Assembly (NCBI GenBank): GCA_039208375.1
Contig: JBCCRC010000008.1
Coordinates: 7,206-71,205 of the forward strand
DNA: 64,000 nucleotides
Direction of reading: 5' to 3'
Origin: JANQPC01 sp039208375
GTDB taxonomy: Bacteria > Pseudomonadota > Alphaproteobacteria > Rhodobacterales > Rhodobacteraceae
The notes under the pieces are model-generated. The model saw only the letters and a program-made list of their open reading frames with translations. It was not told the origin of the DNA and made no database searches. The position numbers and the translations under genes were made by a program. Of the stretch, positions 1 to 8,852 are shown piece by piece; position 1 is the stretch's first letter, and the number at the start of each line of letters is the position of its first letter.

Positions 1-242
1 GCATCCTCGTAGTCGGCATTCGCACGAGCCAGCATTTGGCGTGCCCTCGGGCAATGCACCCGATCGCGCAGCGGGCTGTTAGGGTCTATGTCTTTCTTGC
101 AGACCAAGCACTTATCAGCGCCTCCGATCGCGTTGAGGCCCCCGCAGCTTCCTTTGATCGTTCGGCCCATCAGCAACACGCCGATTGCCATGCCGAGCAC
201 CACGAGAAGAAATACGAAGAAGGCTGCCAAGAACGTGGTCAC
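1..242 (-). CDS. nqrM: Na+-NQR maturation protein NqrM (partial at window edge)
   Basis: NqrM (formerly DUF539) is a small membrane-anchored protein needed to assemble Na+-NQR, probably by delivering iron to the NqrD/NqrE cysteine site. The frame opens with GTG at 242, 12 bases after the apbE stop and in the same frame. It encodes a hydrophobic N-terminus (TTFLAAFFVFLLVVLGMA), then a Cys-rich segment with SCGGLNAIGG, CLVCKKD and HCPRARQ, which is the family's typical four-cysteine layout. The reading frame has no stop before base 1, so the gene runs off the window, with the visible 80 residues close to full length. The gene is coupled to apbE. Its identity is secure; the GTG start is the first plausible one. 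Confidence 0.9.
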   Translation of the reverse strand, partial: MTTFLAAFFVFLLVVLGMAIGVLLMGRTIKGSCGGLNAIGGADKCLVCKKDIDPNSPLRDRVHCPRARQMLARANADYED

Positions 243-254
243 ATCACAATCCCA

Positions 255-1292
255 TCATGCCGTGAGTTCATCAAAGGCTCTGCTGCTGACCGAGGTAAAT
301 CCGGTATCGGCGTCACCGCGCCCCCGATCAATAAACAACACCGCGATTCCATGCGCGTCAGCGATCTCGAGTCCGCGATCCCGGCCCAAAATGAGCATCG
401 CGGTCGACCAAGCGTCGGCCAGCATCGTGTTGCCGGCAAGAACCGTCGCTGAGGCCGTTTTGTGCATGATCGGGTGCCCCGTGACGGGATCGATCACGTG
501 GGAGAAGCGTTGACCATTGACCTCGAAGTAATTGCGATAGTCACCGGATGATGCCAAACCCAGGCCCGATAGGCCAACAACATCGTAAACGCCGCCGTTT
601 CGATCACTCGGAATCTCGATCCCGATTTGCCATGGCATACCGTCTGGGTTTGTGCCCGCGGCATAAATCTCACCGCCGATTTCAACCATGTAGTTGCCGA
701 GGCCAAGCGCCTCGAGCGCGCGCCCGACATGATCGGTGCCATAGCCCTTTCCAATGGCGGCGAGGTAGACTTGCGCCTCGGGCTGCCGCTTCTGGACGTA
801 GTTTGGCGCGACCGAAATAACGCGGCTGTGACCGCTACGGCCCATTGCATCGGCGACCTCATTGTCGCTAGGAAGCGACGTCGCACCAGGCGCGCCAAAG
901 CCCCAAAGCTCTATCAACGGACCAACGGTTGTATCGAAACGCCCATCGCTGGCGCGATACACCTCCTCCGCCACTGACAGGACGCCAGAAAGCTCGGGCG
1001 AGACTGACACCGGTGACATGTCGGTGCCTGCGTTAAAACGCGCCACTTCGGAATCCGGGTTCCAGTTCGACATCTTGATATCAACTTCGCGAAGCGCGGC
1101 GTCAACCGCGCCCGACACCTCACGTTCAGAGAGGCCCCCGGCATCATTGATCGCTACAATCGAGTAGGTCGTTCCCATCGTCTGACCGCTCAGGCGCAAT
1201 ACCTCTTGGCCCGGCTTACACGCCGCCAGAATGAACGGCATAGCGAGAACGGAGCGGCGCGAAAAACTCGGTTGGGCCAGCAAATCTATCAC
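255..1292 (-). CDS. apbE: FAD:protein FMN transferase ApbE
   Basis: ApbE attaches FMN covalently to threonines of NqrB and NqrC, using FAD as donor, on the periplasmic side of the membrane. The 345-residue protein has a twin-arginine-like N-terminus (SRRSVLA) ending in a lipobox ILAAC with Cys25, so it is probably a lipoprotein. Family motifs are present in order: MGTTYSI near residue 40, AAIGKGYGTD near 180, EIGGEIYAAG near 205, the HVIDPVTGHP motif near 270 and ADAWSTAMLILG near 295. It is divergent from nqrA and followed by nqrM. In many gammaproteobacteria these two genes lie downstream of nqrF instead. Its substrates NqrB and NqrC are encoded next door. Confidence 0.95.
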   Translation of the reverse strand: MIDLLAQPSFSRRSVLAMPFILAACKPGQEVLRLSGQTMGTTYSIVAINDAGGLSEREVSGAVDAALREVDIKMSNWNPDSEVARFNAGTDMSPVSVSPELSGVLSVAEEVYRASDGRFDTTVGPLIELWGFGAPGATSLPSDNEVADAMGRSGHSRVISVAPNYVQKRQPEAQVYLAAIGKGYGTDHVGRALEALGLGNYMVEIGGEIYAAGTNPDGMPWQIGIEIPSDRNGGVYDVVGLSGLGLASSGDYRNYFEVNGQRFSHVIDPVTGHPIMHKTASATVLAGNTMLADAWSTAMLILGRDRGLEIADAHGIAVLFIDRGRGDADTGFTSVSSRAFDELTA

Positions 1293-1358
1293 CTCGGTTC
1301 TGTGAAAAGGCGGTCACGCTTTCCAAGTCTTGTCGCGGGCCGCGACACTCTGAGCCAG

Positions 1359-1442
1359 TTCAAGTTGACCAATCTCGATCGTATAACACTGGCAGATTAG
1401 CCGGATTTCAAGCCGGAACCATGCGGTGCTTTGAGGCACCGC
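1359..1442 (+). promoter_or_regulatory. putative nqr leader: promoter-like boxes and a hairpin
   Basis: The apbE-nqrA divergent region holds a TATAAC box at 1382-1387, with a weak TTCAAG box 17 bases upstream. A TTGACC at 1365-1370 looks better as a -35 box but lies only 11 bases from TATAAC. Within the presumed leader a 7-bp inverted repeat (GCGGTGC 1423-1429, GCACCGC 1436-1442, 6-base loop) precedes the AGGAGAGG ribosome binding site at 1459-1466. The promoter call is weak. The hairpin is plain in the sequence, but its role is unknown. Confidence 0.3.
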
Positions 1443-1475
1443 GTGTTCGTCAGAGCCTAGGAGAGGCCGCTAGCT

Positions 1476-2819
1476 GTGAAGCGTTTCGTGCTAAAGAAAG
1501 GCTTGGATCTTCCGATCGAGGGCGCCGCTCCCGGTGGGGAAATATCAACTTCGTTTTCAAAGCATTATGGCATTTTGGGCGATGACTACATCGGTATCAA
1601 GCCGCGCATTCTAGTCGAGGAAGGCGATACGGTCGGCGCTGGCGCGCCGATAATGGTTCACAAGGATCTGCCCGAGGTGCATATCGTCGCACCCGTTTCC
1701 GGGCGGATTAAAATGATCAATCGCGGCGCGCGGCGGAAGCTCATCAGCATCGAGATTGAAGAAGATCAAACCGCGGCCGATCCCATCGATTTTTCGGGCG
1801 TAGGTGGCGCGGGAACCGCGGAAGAGATTTCGGCGAAATTGTGTGCCGCCGGCCTATGGACGTCTTTTCGTACGCGCCCGTATTCGAAGGTGCCCGAGCC
1901 GGCGGCGCGGCCCGCTGCGATTTACGTCACGGCTACGGATACTGAGCCATTGGCGCCGGATCCGGCACCAATCATCGCAGAAGAGCCTGAGGCGTTCACA
2001 CTTGGGCTAGAAAGCATCACGAAACTAACCGACGGCGCTACATATCTCTGCCAAGCCGATGGAGCAGAAGTGCCTGGCGCGGATATCCCCGGCATTGAAG
2101 CTGTAGCCTTTTCCGGCACGCATCCGGCGGGCCTGGCGGGCACGCATATGCATTTTCTGGAACCGCCCGATAGCACGCGCACGGTGTGGACTATCAGCTA
2201 CGCAGACGTGCTTGTCATCGGCCGGCTTTTGCTCACCGGACATTTCGACGGCTCGCGCGTCATCTCACTGGCAGGGCCAATCTGCCGTTCCCCCCGCCTG
2301 ATCCGCACAAGTATTGGGGCCTCGATGCTGGAAGTAGCGGAGCAAGATTTACCCGAAGATCGGCCCGCCCGCATCATCTCGGGGTCGGTTCTAAGTGGCA
2401 GGGCCGGCATCGAAAAGAGTGCCTATCTCGGTCGCTATGCGCGACAGATTACGCTTATCGAAGAGGACACCAAGCAGATCCCCATGGGCTGGATCCGCCC
2501 CATGTTTGAAAAGTATGCGGTTCAGCCGGTGCTGGGATCGGCAATGTCGGGGCGCCGCTTTCCGCTGACATCAAACCTGAATGGAGGCAGACGGGCGATG
2601 GTACCCCTCGGTACATTCGAGGAGCTGATGCCGCAGGACTTTCTGCCGACGCAACTGCTGCGCGCTCTTCTGGTGATGGACACAGATCAGGCCCAGGCGC
2701 TCGGCGCTCTTGAGCTTGATGAGGAAGATCTGGGGCTTGTCGGCTTCGCCTGCCCCGCAAAGTACGAATACGGCATGGCCCTCAGGGATTGCCTGACCAA
2801 AATCGAGATTGAGGGCTAA
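1476..2819 (+). CDS. nqrA: Na+-translocating NADH:quinone reductase subunit A
   Basis: NqrA is the cytoplasmic, membrane-attached subunit of the respiratory Na+ pump and takes part in quinone binding. The 447-residue length fits the family. It begins MKRFVLKKGLDLPIEGAAPG, the typical NqrA N-terminus related to RnfC, followed by a lipoyl-like segment (GDTVGAGAPIMVHKDLPEVH). The start is GTG at 1476, preceded by AGGAGAGG at 1459-1466 with a 9-base spacer. It is the first gene of a tight six-gene operon; nqrB follows after 3 bases. Confidence 0.97.
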   Translation: MKRFVLKKGLDLPIEGAAPGGEISTSFSKHYGILGDDYIGIKPRILVEEGDTVGAGAPIMVHKDLPEVHIVAPVSGRIKMINRGARRKLISIEIEEDQTAADPIDFSGVGGAGTAEEISAKLCAAGLWTSFRTRPYSKVPEPAARPAAIYVTATDTEPLAPDPAPIIAEEPEAFTLGLESITKLTDGATYLCQADGAEVPGADIPGIEAVAFSGTHPAGLAGTHMHFLEPPDSTRTVWTISYADVLVIGRLLLTGHFDGSRVISLAGPICRSPRLIRTSIGASMLEVAEQDLPEDRPARIISGSVLSGRAGIEKSAYLGRYARQITLIEEDTKQIPMGWIRPMFEKYAVQPVLGSAMSGRRFPLTSNLNGGRRAMVPLGTFEELMPQDFLPTQLLRALLVMDTDQAQALGALELDEEDLGLVGFACPAKYEYGMALRDCLTKIEIEG

Positions 2820-2822
2820 CCG

Positions 2823-4022
2823 ATGGGCCTCCGCAACTTCTTCGATCGTATCGAACCACATTTCGAGAAGGGCGGGAAATGGGAGCGCTATTTCCCAGTC
2901 TACGAGATGGTGGAGAGCTTTCTCTACACCCCTCGCACAGTAACAACCGCGGCGCCGCATGCGCGATCCTACATCGATATGAAGCGGATCATGACGTATG
3001 TTGTGATGGCAACGGTGCCCTGCATCCTAATGGCGCTCTACAACACAGGGTATCACACCAACCTCGCGCTTCAGGATTTTGAGCCTACGGGCTGGCGGGC
3101 GTGGATCATCGCCACATCGGGCATCGGGTTCAATCCGGCGAACCCACTCGCGAATATGGCGCATGGGCTTCTCTACTTCCTACCAATCTACATCACGACG
3201 CTGGTCGCCGGCGGGATCTTTGAAGTCATCTTTGCCACCGTGCGGCGGCACGAGGTAAACGAGGGGTTCCTCGTTACATCAATGCTTTACGCGCTGATCG
3301 TGCCGGCGACGACCCCACTTTGGCAGGTGGCGCTAGGCATCATCTTCGGTGTGGTGATTGGCAAGGAAGTGTTCGGCGGCACCGGCAAGAATTTCCTTAA
3401 CCCCGCCCTGACGGGCCGTGCCTTTCTCTACTTCGCCTATCCCGCCCAGATGTCGGGCGATGCAGTCTGGGTACCGGTTGATGGTTATACTGGCGCCACA
3501 GCTCTCGCTGTTTCGGCAGCGGACGGTTTTCAGGCGCTCGCCGCCAACGGAATGACATGGTGGGACAGTTTCATTGGCGTTGTTCCCGGCTCAATGGGCG
3601 AAACGTCGACGGTAGCCTGCCTACTGGGCCTCATATTCCTGCTTGCGACAAAGATCGCGAATTATCGAATGGTGGTAGGCTGTCTCGCCGGGATGATCGG
3701 GTTTTCGCTTCTCCTGAACTGGATCGGCTCTGACACCAACCCGATGTTTGCGATGCCGTGGTACTGGCACCTCGTTCTGGGCGGGTATGCGTTCGGGCTT
3801 GTCTTCATGGTCACCGAACCCGTCTCTGGCGCGCATACGAACCTCGGCCGTTACTACTACGGCGCTTTGATCGGGATCATGGTGGTTCTGATCCGTGTGC
3901 TCAACCCTGCATTCCCGGAAGGCATGATGCTGGCCATTCTATTCGGCAATGTCTTCGCACCGCTGATTGATCACTTCGTGGTGCAAGCAAACATCAAACG
4001 AAGGGCGCGCCGCCATGCCTGA
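2823..4022 (+). CDS. nqrB: Na+-translocating NADH:quinone reductase subunit B
   Basis: NqrB is the large integral membrane subunit that carries riboflavin and a covalently bound FMN and contributes to the Na+ pathway. The 399 residues show about ten hydrophobic segments. The ApbE target motif Dxx(S/T)GAT appears as DGYTGAT at residues 220-226, so Thr226 is the predicted FMN attachment site. The FLNPALTGRAFLYFAYP stretch at 191-207 and the C-terminal AILFGNVFAPLIDHFVV are family features. It lies between nqrA (3-base gap) and nqrC, which overlaps its last 8 bases. Confidence 0.97.
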   Translation: MGLRNFFDRIEPHFEKGGKWERYFPVYEMVESFLYTPRTVTTAAPHARSYIDMKRIMTYVVMATVPCILMALYNTGYHTNLALQDFEPTGWRAWIIATSGIGFNPANPLANMAHGLLYFLPIYITTLVAGGIFEVIFATVRRHEVNEGFLVTSMLYALIVPATTPLWQVALGIIFGVVIGKEVFGGTGKNFLNPALTGRAFLYFAYPAQMSGDAVWVPVDGYTGATALAVSAADGFQALAANGMTWWDSFIGVVPGSMGETSTVACLLGLIFLLATKIANYRMVVGCLAGMIGFSLLLNWIGSDTNPMFAMPWYWHLVLGGYAFGLVFMVTEPVSGAHTNLGRYYYGALIGIMVVLIRVLNPAFPEGMMLAILFGNVFAPLIDHFVVQANIKRRARRHA

Positions 4023-4836
4023 CGACGATTTGACACTTAAGAAACAGCCGGGCGCGTTCCGGCGTTTCCTCGATGCGCCACCAGATACAGTGTCAAAGAC
4101 GATCATCGTGGCCGTGTCGGTTTGCCTGGTCGCATCGATGGTTGTTTCTGCTGCCGCTGTGGCTTTGCGCCCCATTCAGGCCGTCAACGCGCTGAAGGAC
4201 AAGCAAGTCAACATACTTCAAGTGGCCGGCATCTACGATCCCGATGCAGATGTACTCGATGCGTTTTCATCATCGTTTGAGCCAAGGGTTCTAGAGCTTG
4301 CAACCGGAACCTTCACGGACGCCTTCGATCCCGCAAGCTTTGACGACAGAGCCGCGGCCGACGATCCGGCGACTTCAGTTGCGCTTGAAGATGATCCCGC
4401 GGGTATCGGGCGGCAAAGCCAGTATGTCACCGTTTACCTGCTCCGTGATGAGGCAGGAGCGGTCGACAAAGTGATTTTGCCGATCCACGGCTATGGGCTG
4501 TGGTCGACGCTTTATGGGTTTATTGCTCTGGAGGAAAACGGGAACGACATTTTCGGGCTGCAGTTTTACGAGCATGCGGAGACGCCCGGCCTCGGCGCCG
4601 AAGTCGATAACCCACGCTGGAAGGCCCTCTGGAGCGGCAAGAAACTGACAGACGAGACCGGAGCGTTGCAAATCAGCGTAACAAAGACAGCTCCACCGGC
4701 GGGCCCCGACTATCACGTGGACGCCTTGGCAGGCGCGACCCTGACAACCGTCGGCGTGCACAACCTCGTCAACTTTTGGATGGGTGAAGCCGGCTACCAG
4801 CCGTTTCTGGAAAACCTCAAAGCGGGGAACGTCTGA
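4015..4836 (+). CDS. nqrC: Na+-translocating NADH:quinone reductase subunit C
   Basis: NqrC is a single-anchor, periplasm-facing subunit that carries the second covalent FMN. I place the start at ATG 4015 (MPDDDLTLKK), which overlaps the nqrB stop, giving 273 residues. A start further upstream in nqrB would add an unlikely N-terminus. One transmembrane helix lies at about residues 28-50. The flavinylation motif reads DALAGAT at 236-242, so Thr242 is the predicted FMN site. Alanine occupies the position where Ser or Thr is usual, which is mildly unusual. The conserved GYGLWSTLYGFIAL block is at 159-172. The gene is coupled to nqrD by a TGATG overlap. Confidence 0.95.
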   Translation: MPDDDLTLKKQPGAFRRFLDAPPDTVSKTIIVAVSVCLVASMVVSAAAVALRPIQAVNALKDKQVNILQVAGIYDPDADVLDAFSSSFEPRVLELATGTFTDAFDPASFDDRAAADDPATSVALEDDPAGIGRQSQYVTVYLLRDEAGAVDKVILPIHGYGLWSTLYGFIALEENGNDIFGLQFYEHAETPGLGAEVDNPRWKALWSGKKLTDETGALQISVTKTAPPAGPDYHVDALAGATLTTVGVHNLVNFWMGEAGYQPFLENLKAGNV

Positions 4837-5489
4837 TGGCGCACAAACGCAGAGAGATGCTGCTCGATCCCATGGTCGACAACAACCCCATCACACTGCA
4901 GGTGCTGGGCATCTGTTCGGCGCTGGCGGTAACGTCATCTCTGCAGGTGGCATTCGTGATGTCGGTCGCTGTGATCTTTGTCACCGGGTTCTCCTCAATG
5001 TTCATCTCGATGATCCGCAGCCAGATCCCCGGCTCGATCCGCATTATCGTGCAGATGGTGATCATTGCCTCGCTCGTGATCCTGGTGGATCAGCTTTTGA
5101 AAGCCTTTGCCTTCGAGATTTCGAAAACGCTTTCTGTCTTCGTGGGCCTAATCATTACGAACTGTATCGTGATGGGCCGCGCAGAAGCGTTCGCGATGAA
5201 GAATCCGCCCATCGACAGCTTCATCGATGGTGTGGGAAACGGGCTGGGCTATGGCCTGATCCTGATGCTCGTCGGCGTGATCCGCGAACTCTTTGGGGCC
5301 GGCAGCCTTTTCGGCATCACGATCCTTGAAACGGTCAACAACGGCGGCTGGTACGTGCCGAACGGGCTTCTTTTGCTGCCGCCCTCGGCGTTTTTCATCA
5401 TCGGCCTGATCATCTGGGCGTTCCGGTCATGGAAGCCCGAGCAAGTGGAGGAACGCGAGTACAAGATCCAGACGGTGGAGGCCCACTGA
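4836..5489 (+). CDS. nqrD: Na+-translocating NADH:quinone reductase subunit D
   Basis: NqrD is an integral membrane subunit which, with NqrE, holds the iron centre in the middle of the membrane. The 217-residue protein has six hydrophobic segments. The two conserved cysteines expected for the Fe site are present at Cys27 (GICSAL) and Cys110 (TNCIVMGRAEAFA). The DPMVDNNPIT start and the conserved NGGWYVPNGLLLLPPSAFF segment are also typical. It starts inside the nqrC stop (TGATG at 4834-4838) and ends in the same way with nqrE, so translation is probably coupled. Confidence 0.97.
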   Translation: MAHKRREMLLDPMVDNNPITLQVLGICSALAVTSSLQVAFVMSVAVIFVTGFSSMFISMIRSQIPGSIRIIVQMVIIASLVILVDQLLKAFAFEISKTLSVFVGLIITNCIVMGRAEAFAMKNPPIDSFIDGVGNGLGYGLILMLVGVIRELFGAGSLFGITILETVNNGGWYVPNGLLLLPPSAFFIIGLIIWAFRSWKPEQVEEREYKIQTVEAH

Positions 5490-6097
5490 TGGAGGATCTT
5501 ATTTCACTGGCCGTAAAGGCGATCTTCGTCGAAAATCTCGCGCTGTCGTTCTTCCTCGGAATGTGCACGTTCATTGCGGTATCGAAGAAGATCTCCACGG
5601 CAATCGGGCTTGGGATCTCGGTGATGGTGGTGCAATCGATCACCGTGCCGGCCAACAACCTCATCCTGGGCTACCTTCTGGCGCCCGGCGCGCTGGCCTG
5701 GGCGGGCTTTCCGGATGTGGATCTGACGTTTCTTGGCCTGATCTCCTACATCGGCGTGATCGCGGCGCTGGTGCAGATCCTGGAGATGGTTCTCGATAAG
5801 TATTTCCCGCCACTCTACAACGCACTGGGGGTTTTCCTGCCGCTCATCACTGTGAACTGCGCCATTCTGGGCGGTTCGCTTTTCATGGTAGAGCGGAACT
5901 ATGATTTCACTGAAGCGGTGACCTATGGAGTTTCCTCCGGCTTCGGCTGGGCGCTGGCCATCACGGCGATGGCGGGTGTGCGCGAGAAGCTCAAATACTC
6001 CGACATTCCCGATGGCCTGCAAGGCCTAGGCATCACATTCATTACAGCCGGACTGATGGCGATGGCCTTCATGTCATTCTCAGGCGTCAACCTCTGA
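5489..6097 (+). CDS. nqrE: Na+-translocating NADH:quinone reductase subunit E
   Basis: NqrE is the inverted-topology partner of NqrD and supplies the other cysteines of the membrane iron centre. The start MEDLISLAVKAIFVENLALS at 5489 shares its A with the nqrD TGA stop, giving 202 residues. A start further upstream would run through nqrD. Conserved cysteines are Cys26 (GMCTFIAVSKK) and Cys124 (TVNCAILGGSLF), matching the family's Fe-site positions. Six transmembrane helices are evident. nqrF follows after 12 bases with its own GAGGGG ribosome binding site. Confidence 0.97.
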   Translation: MEDLISLAVKAIFVENLALSFFLGMCTFIAVSKKISTAIGLGISVMVVQSITVPANNLILGYLLAPGALAWAGFPDVDLTFLGLISYIGVIAALVQILEMVLDKYFPPLYNALGVFLPLITVNCAILGGSLFMVERNYDFTEAVTYGVSSGFGWALAITAMAGVREKLKYSDIPDGLQGLGITFITAGLMAMAFMSFSGVNL

Positions 6098-6109
6098 GGG
6101 GAACCGGAC

Positions 6110-7333
6110 ATGGCGACATTCAGCCTTGGCATCGCGCTTTTCACCATGATCGTTCTGGCCTTGGTGACGATCATCCTGCTCGCGCGCTCACGGCTCGTTT
6201 CGAGTGGGAATGTGAGCATCACCATCAACGGTGAAAAAACGATCTCGGTTCCTGCCGGCGGCAAACTTCTTCAAACCCTCGCGGAACAGAAGCTCTTCGT
6301 GCCCTCGGCCTGCGGTGGCGGCGGCACCTGCGCGCAATGCCGGGTGAAGATCAACTCCGGCGGTGGATCCATCCTGCCCACGGAGCAAAGCCACATCACC
6401 AAACGCGAGGCGGCGTGTGGGGATAGGCTTTCCTGCCAAGTTGCCGTGAAGCAGGATATGAGCATCGAGGTGCCCGAGGAGGTGTTCGGAGTAAAGAAGT
6501 GGGAGTGTACGGTGCGCTCCAACGAAAACGTCGCCACTTTCATCAAGAACCTGGTGCTGGAGCTGCCCGAAGGCGAGGATGTGAACTTTCGCGCGGGCGG
6601 ATACATTCAAATCGAGGCCCCCGCGCATGATCTGAAATACACCGATTTCGATGTTGAGGAGGAGTATCGGGGGGATTGGGACAAGTTCAATCTCTGGCAG
6701 TACAGCTCACATGTCGAGGAGCCCATCGAGCGGGCGTATTCGATGGCGAACTACCCCGATGAAAAGGGCCTGATCATGCTAAACGTCCGCGTGGCGTCAC
6801 CGCCGCCCGGATCGGAGGGGATCCCGCCCGGCAAGATGTCATCCTTCATATTCAACCTTAAGCCCGGTGACAAGGTTACGATCTCGGGGCCGTTTGGAGA
6901 GTTCTTTGCGCGGGACACTCAAAAGGAGATGGTATTCATTGGCGGCGGTGCGGGTATGGCGCCGATGCGCAGCCATATCTTTGACCAACTAAAACGCCTC
7001 CAGAACCGCGACCGAAAGATTACGTTCTGGTACGGGGCACGGTCGAAGCGCGAGATGTTCTTCGTCGACGACTTCGACACGCTTGACGAACAATTCGACA
7101 ACTTTGAATGGCACGTGGCGTTGTCCGATCCCCTGCCTGAAGATGACTGGGATGGTTACACCGGTTTCATTCACAATGTTCTGCACGACGAGTATCTGAA
7201 AGATCATCCTGCGCCTGAAGACTGTGAATACTATATGTGTGGCCCGCCGATTATGAACTCATCGTGCATCAATATGCTGCTCGACCTCGGTGTGGATCGT
7301 GAAGATATCATGCTTGACGATTTTGGTGGCTGA
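6110..7333 (+). CDS. nqrF: Na+-translocating NADH:quinone reductase subunit F
   Basis: NqrF is the electron-entry subunit: it oxidises NADH through FAD and passes electrons to a [2Fe-2S] cluster. It has one N-terminal transmembrane helix at about residues 5-25. A plant-type ferredoxin domain follows, with cluster ligands Cys68, Cys74, Cys77 and Cys109. A ferredoxin reductase domain comes next, with the FAD motif RAYSMAN at 208-214, the NADH-binding GGGAGMAPMRSH near 280 and a C-terminal YYMCGPPIM near 375. Its 407 residues match the usual length. It is the last gene of the nqr operon. A 6-bp hairpin at 7334-7349 right after the stop has no T run, so I do not call it a terminator. Confidence 0.97.
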   Translation: MATFSLGIALFTMIVLALVTIILLARSRLVSSGNVSITINGEKTISVPAGGKLLQTLAEQKLFVPSACGGGGTCAQCRVKINSGGGSILPTEQSHITKREAACGDRLSCQVAVKQDMSIEVPEEVFGVKKWECTVRSNENVATFIKNLVLELPEGEDVNFRAGGYIQIEAPAHDLKYTDFDVEEEYRGDWDKFNLWQYSSHVEEPIERAYSMANYPDEKGLIMLNVRVASPPPGSEGIPPGKMSSFIFNLKPGDKVTISGPFGEFFARDTQKEMVFIGGGAGMAPMRSHIFDQLKRLQNRDRKITFWYGARSKREMFFVDDFDTLDEQFDNFEWHVALSDPLPEDDWDGYTGFIHNVLHDEYLKDHPAPEDCEYYMCGPPIMNSSCINMLLDLGVDREDIMLDDFGG

Positions 7334-7568
7334 GACGCACAACTGCGTCGCGCGATAGTCCCAGCCGGGGCGCATATACACGCAGAAAACAAGGCCTACC
7401 TGCACTAAGCGATTGCGCCATGGGCGGGGGCTTGTCTACGCGCTCCATGTAGTTCCTTTCGTTCACGGCGCCGATCGACGCCTTTCTCTAGTATCGTGCG
7501 CGCTGGACGCACCGGTTTCATGCGCTATCGTCTGTTGCAAGCGAACGCTGATGTACAGGAACTTATAG

Positions 7569-7811
7569 TTGCTTCAGGAAAAAAACGCCGACCTTGACGC
7601 CGTGAAAACGCGAAAGCTCTTGGAACGGCTTGTAGACGAGCTCGGCCGCGCTGGCCACGACCTCTACTATTCTCCGACCACAGAGGTTGCCGCATCATTG
7701 ATGACCTATGCGAAGGGCTCCGCTAGGTTGAGCACGGCAGAGCGTGCCTTGTTTGAGGGGCTTACCCGGCGAGACATCGAGATCATCCTTGGGGTGAAGA
7801 GCGGCGGCTGA
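7569..7811 (+). CDS. small hypothetical protein, TTG start
   Basis: I do not recognise this 80-residue protein. It is soluble and charged, rich in helix-forming residues, and contains KLLERLVDELGRAGHD near the N-terminus and a C-terminal helix (STAERALFEGLTRRDIEIIL). The frame opens directly after an in-frame TAG, so TTG at 7569 is the first possible codon, with CAGGAAC about 7 bases upstream. GTG at 7599 is an alternative. It stands alone between nqrF and a membrane protein, with 235 and 152 bases of non-coding sequence on either side. It is probably real, but that is uncertain. Confidence 0.5.
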   Translation: MLQEKNADLDAVKTRKLLERLVDELGRAGHDLYYSPTTEVAASLMTYAKGSARLSTAERALFEGLTRRDIEIILGVKSGG

Positions 7812-7963
7812 ACACCCGCTAGCACTTCCTAAAACACTTCGGTTTACCGATACGTTCTGCGGCACCCGCCTGATCCGCGCCTATTTGAGAAGCTTGCCGA
7901 TCCAGGGCGGCACGAGAGCTGCGCGCTCCCCAGCTCGCCGACACCGCTGGTTGTAAAGGCGAT

Positions 7964-8644
7964 ATGGCCTACCTGCCCAGCATGCGTGGTCTTGCCCCAA
8001 ATTTGCTATTGATCATTCTAGCCCTCAATACGGGATGGTTTGTGCTCTATGCGGCAAACCTGGGAGCGCGCGGCCTCGTTGCTGAGGATGCAGAAGCGCT
8101 TTCTCGTGTGTTTGCCGAGGGCCATTTTACCGCCAACGTCGCCCTTGCCGCACACATGATCGCTGGTGCTGTGCTGACCATTGGGGCACCGCTTCAGGCC
8201 ACTCCGATGCTTCGGCAAAGGTGGCCGCAGGCACACCGACGCCTGGGCTATATGCTAGTGGGCCTCGCCATGGTTACAGGCGTTGGGGGCCTTGCTTACA
8301 TCGCTGTGCTGGGCACCATCGGCGGGTGGTGGATGAGCCTATGGTTTACCATCTATGGCATTGCCATCATTTGGTCCGCCGCAAACACCGTTTACTTCGC
8401 TCTAGACAAGGACCTTACGCGCCATTTTGCATGGGCAACACGGCTCGTTATTCTTGCAGTTGGATCATGGATCTACCGGATGCACTACGCGATCTGGTTC
8501 GCCTTGACCGATGGGGTTGGCTCAAACCCGGAATTCACCGGGCCCTTTGACCAAATTCAGGTATTCGCATTCTTTATACCCTACCTTTTGATCGCTGAGT
8601 GGTTCCTTAGAAGGCGCCGCGCGGGCCCGCGGCTGGCGGGCTAG
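7964..8644 (+). CDS. DUF2306-type membrane protein
   Basis: The 226-residue protein is largely hydrophobic with about seven membrane segments. Its layout fits the DUF2306 family of predicted bacterial membrane proteins of unknown function: AHMIAGAVLTIGAPLQ near 63-78, then QAHRRLGYMLVG near 90, and HFAWATRLVILAVGSWIYRMHY in the second half. The conserved histidines (His64, the His before RRLGY, and the His of DLTRHFAW) could bind haem or a metal, but that is inference. It appears monocistronic, with no clear partner nearby. Confidence 0.7.
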   Translation: MAYLPSMRGLAPNLLLIILALNTGWFVLYAANLGARGLVAEDAEALSRVFAEGHFTANVALAAHMIAGAVLTIGAPLQATPMLRQRWPQAHRRLGYMLVGLAMVTGVGGLAYIAVLGTIGGWWMSLWFTIYGIAIIWSAANTVYFALDKDLTRHFAWATRLVILAVGSWIYRMHYAIWFALTDGVGSNPEFTGPFDQIQVFAFFIPYLLIAEWFLRRRRAGPRLAG

Positions 8645-8852
8645 GCGACCCGGTAAACGCAACGCTATCCTAAGCTTTCAATACCAAGGATCGCCGCCAC
8701 AATGCGTGATGTAAGGCAGGATGTCACGTGGCCCGACGTTAGGCTCGACCATGCGCCTTTGCATGGGCGTTCACCAAGGTGAAACTGCACCAGACGTTTC
8801 GGGTTGACAGGCCTTCTTCACAAATGCGGACGTGGATGTGGTGTCTGCTCAG

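Noticed and set aside
1365..1387. TTGACC and TATAAC as a standard sigma-70 promoter for nqrA
   Set aside because: The spacer is only 11 bases; the 17-base alternative uses a weak TTCAAG box, so only a low-confidence leader is reported.
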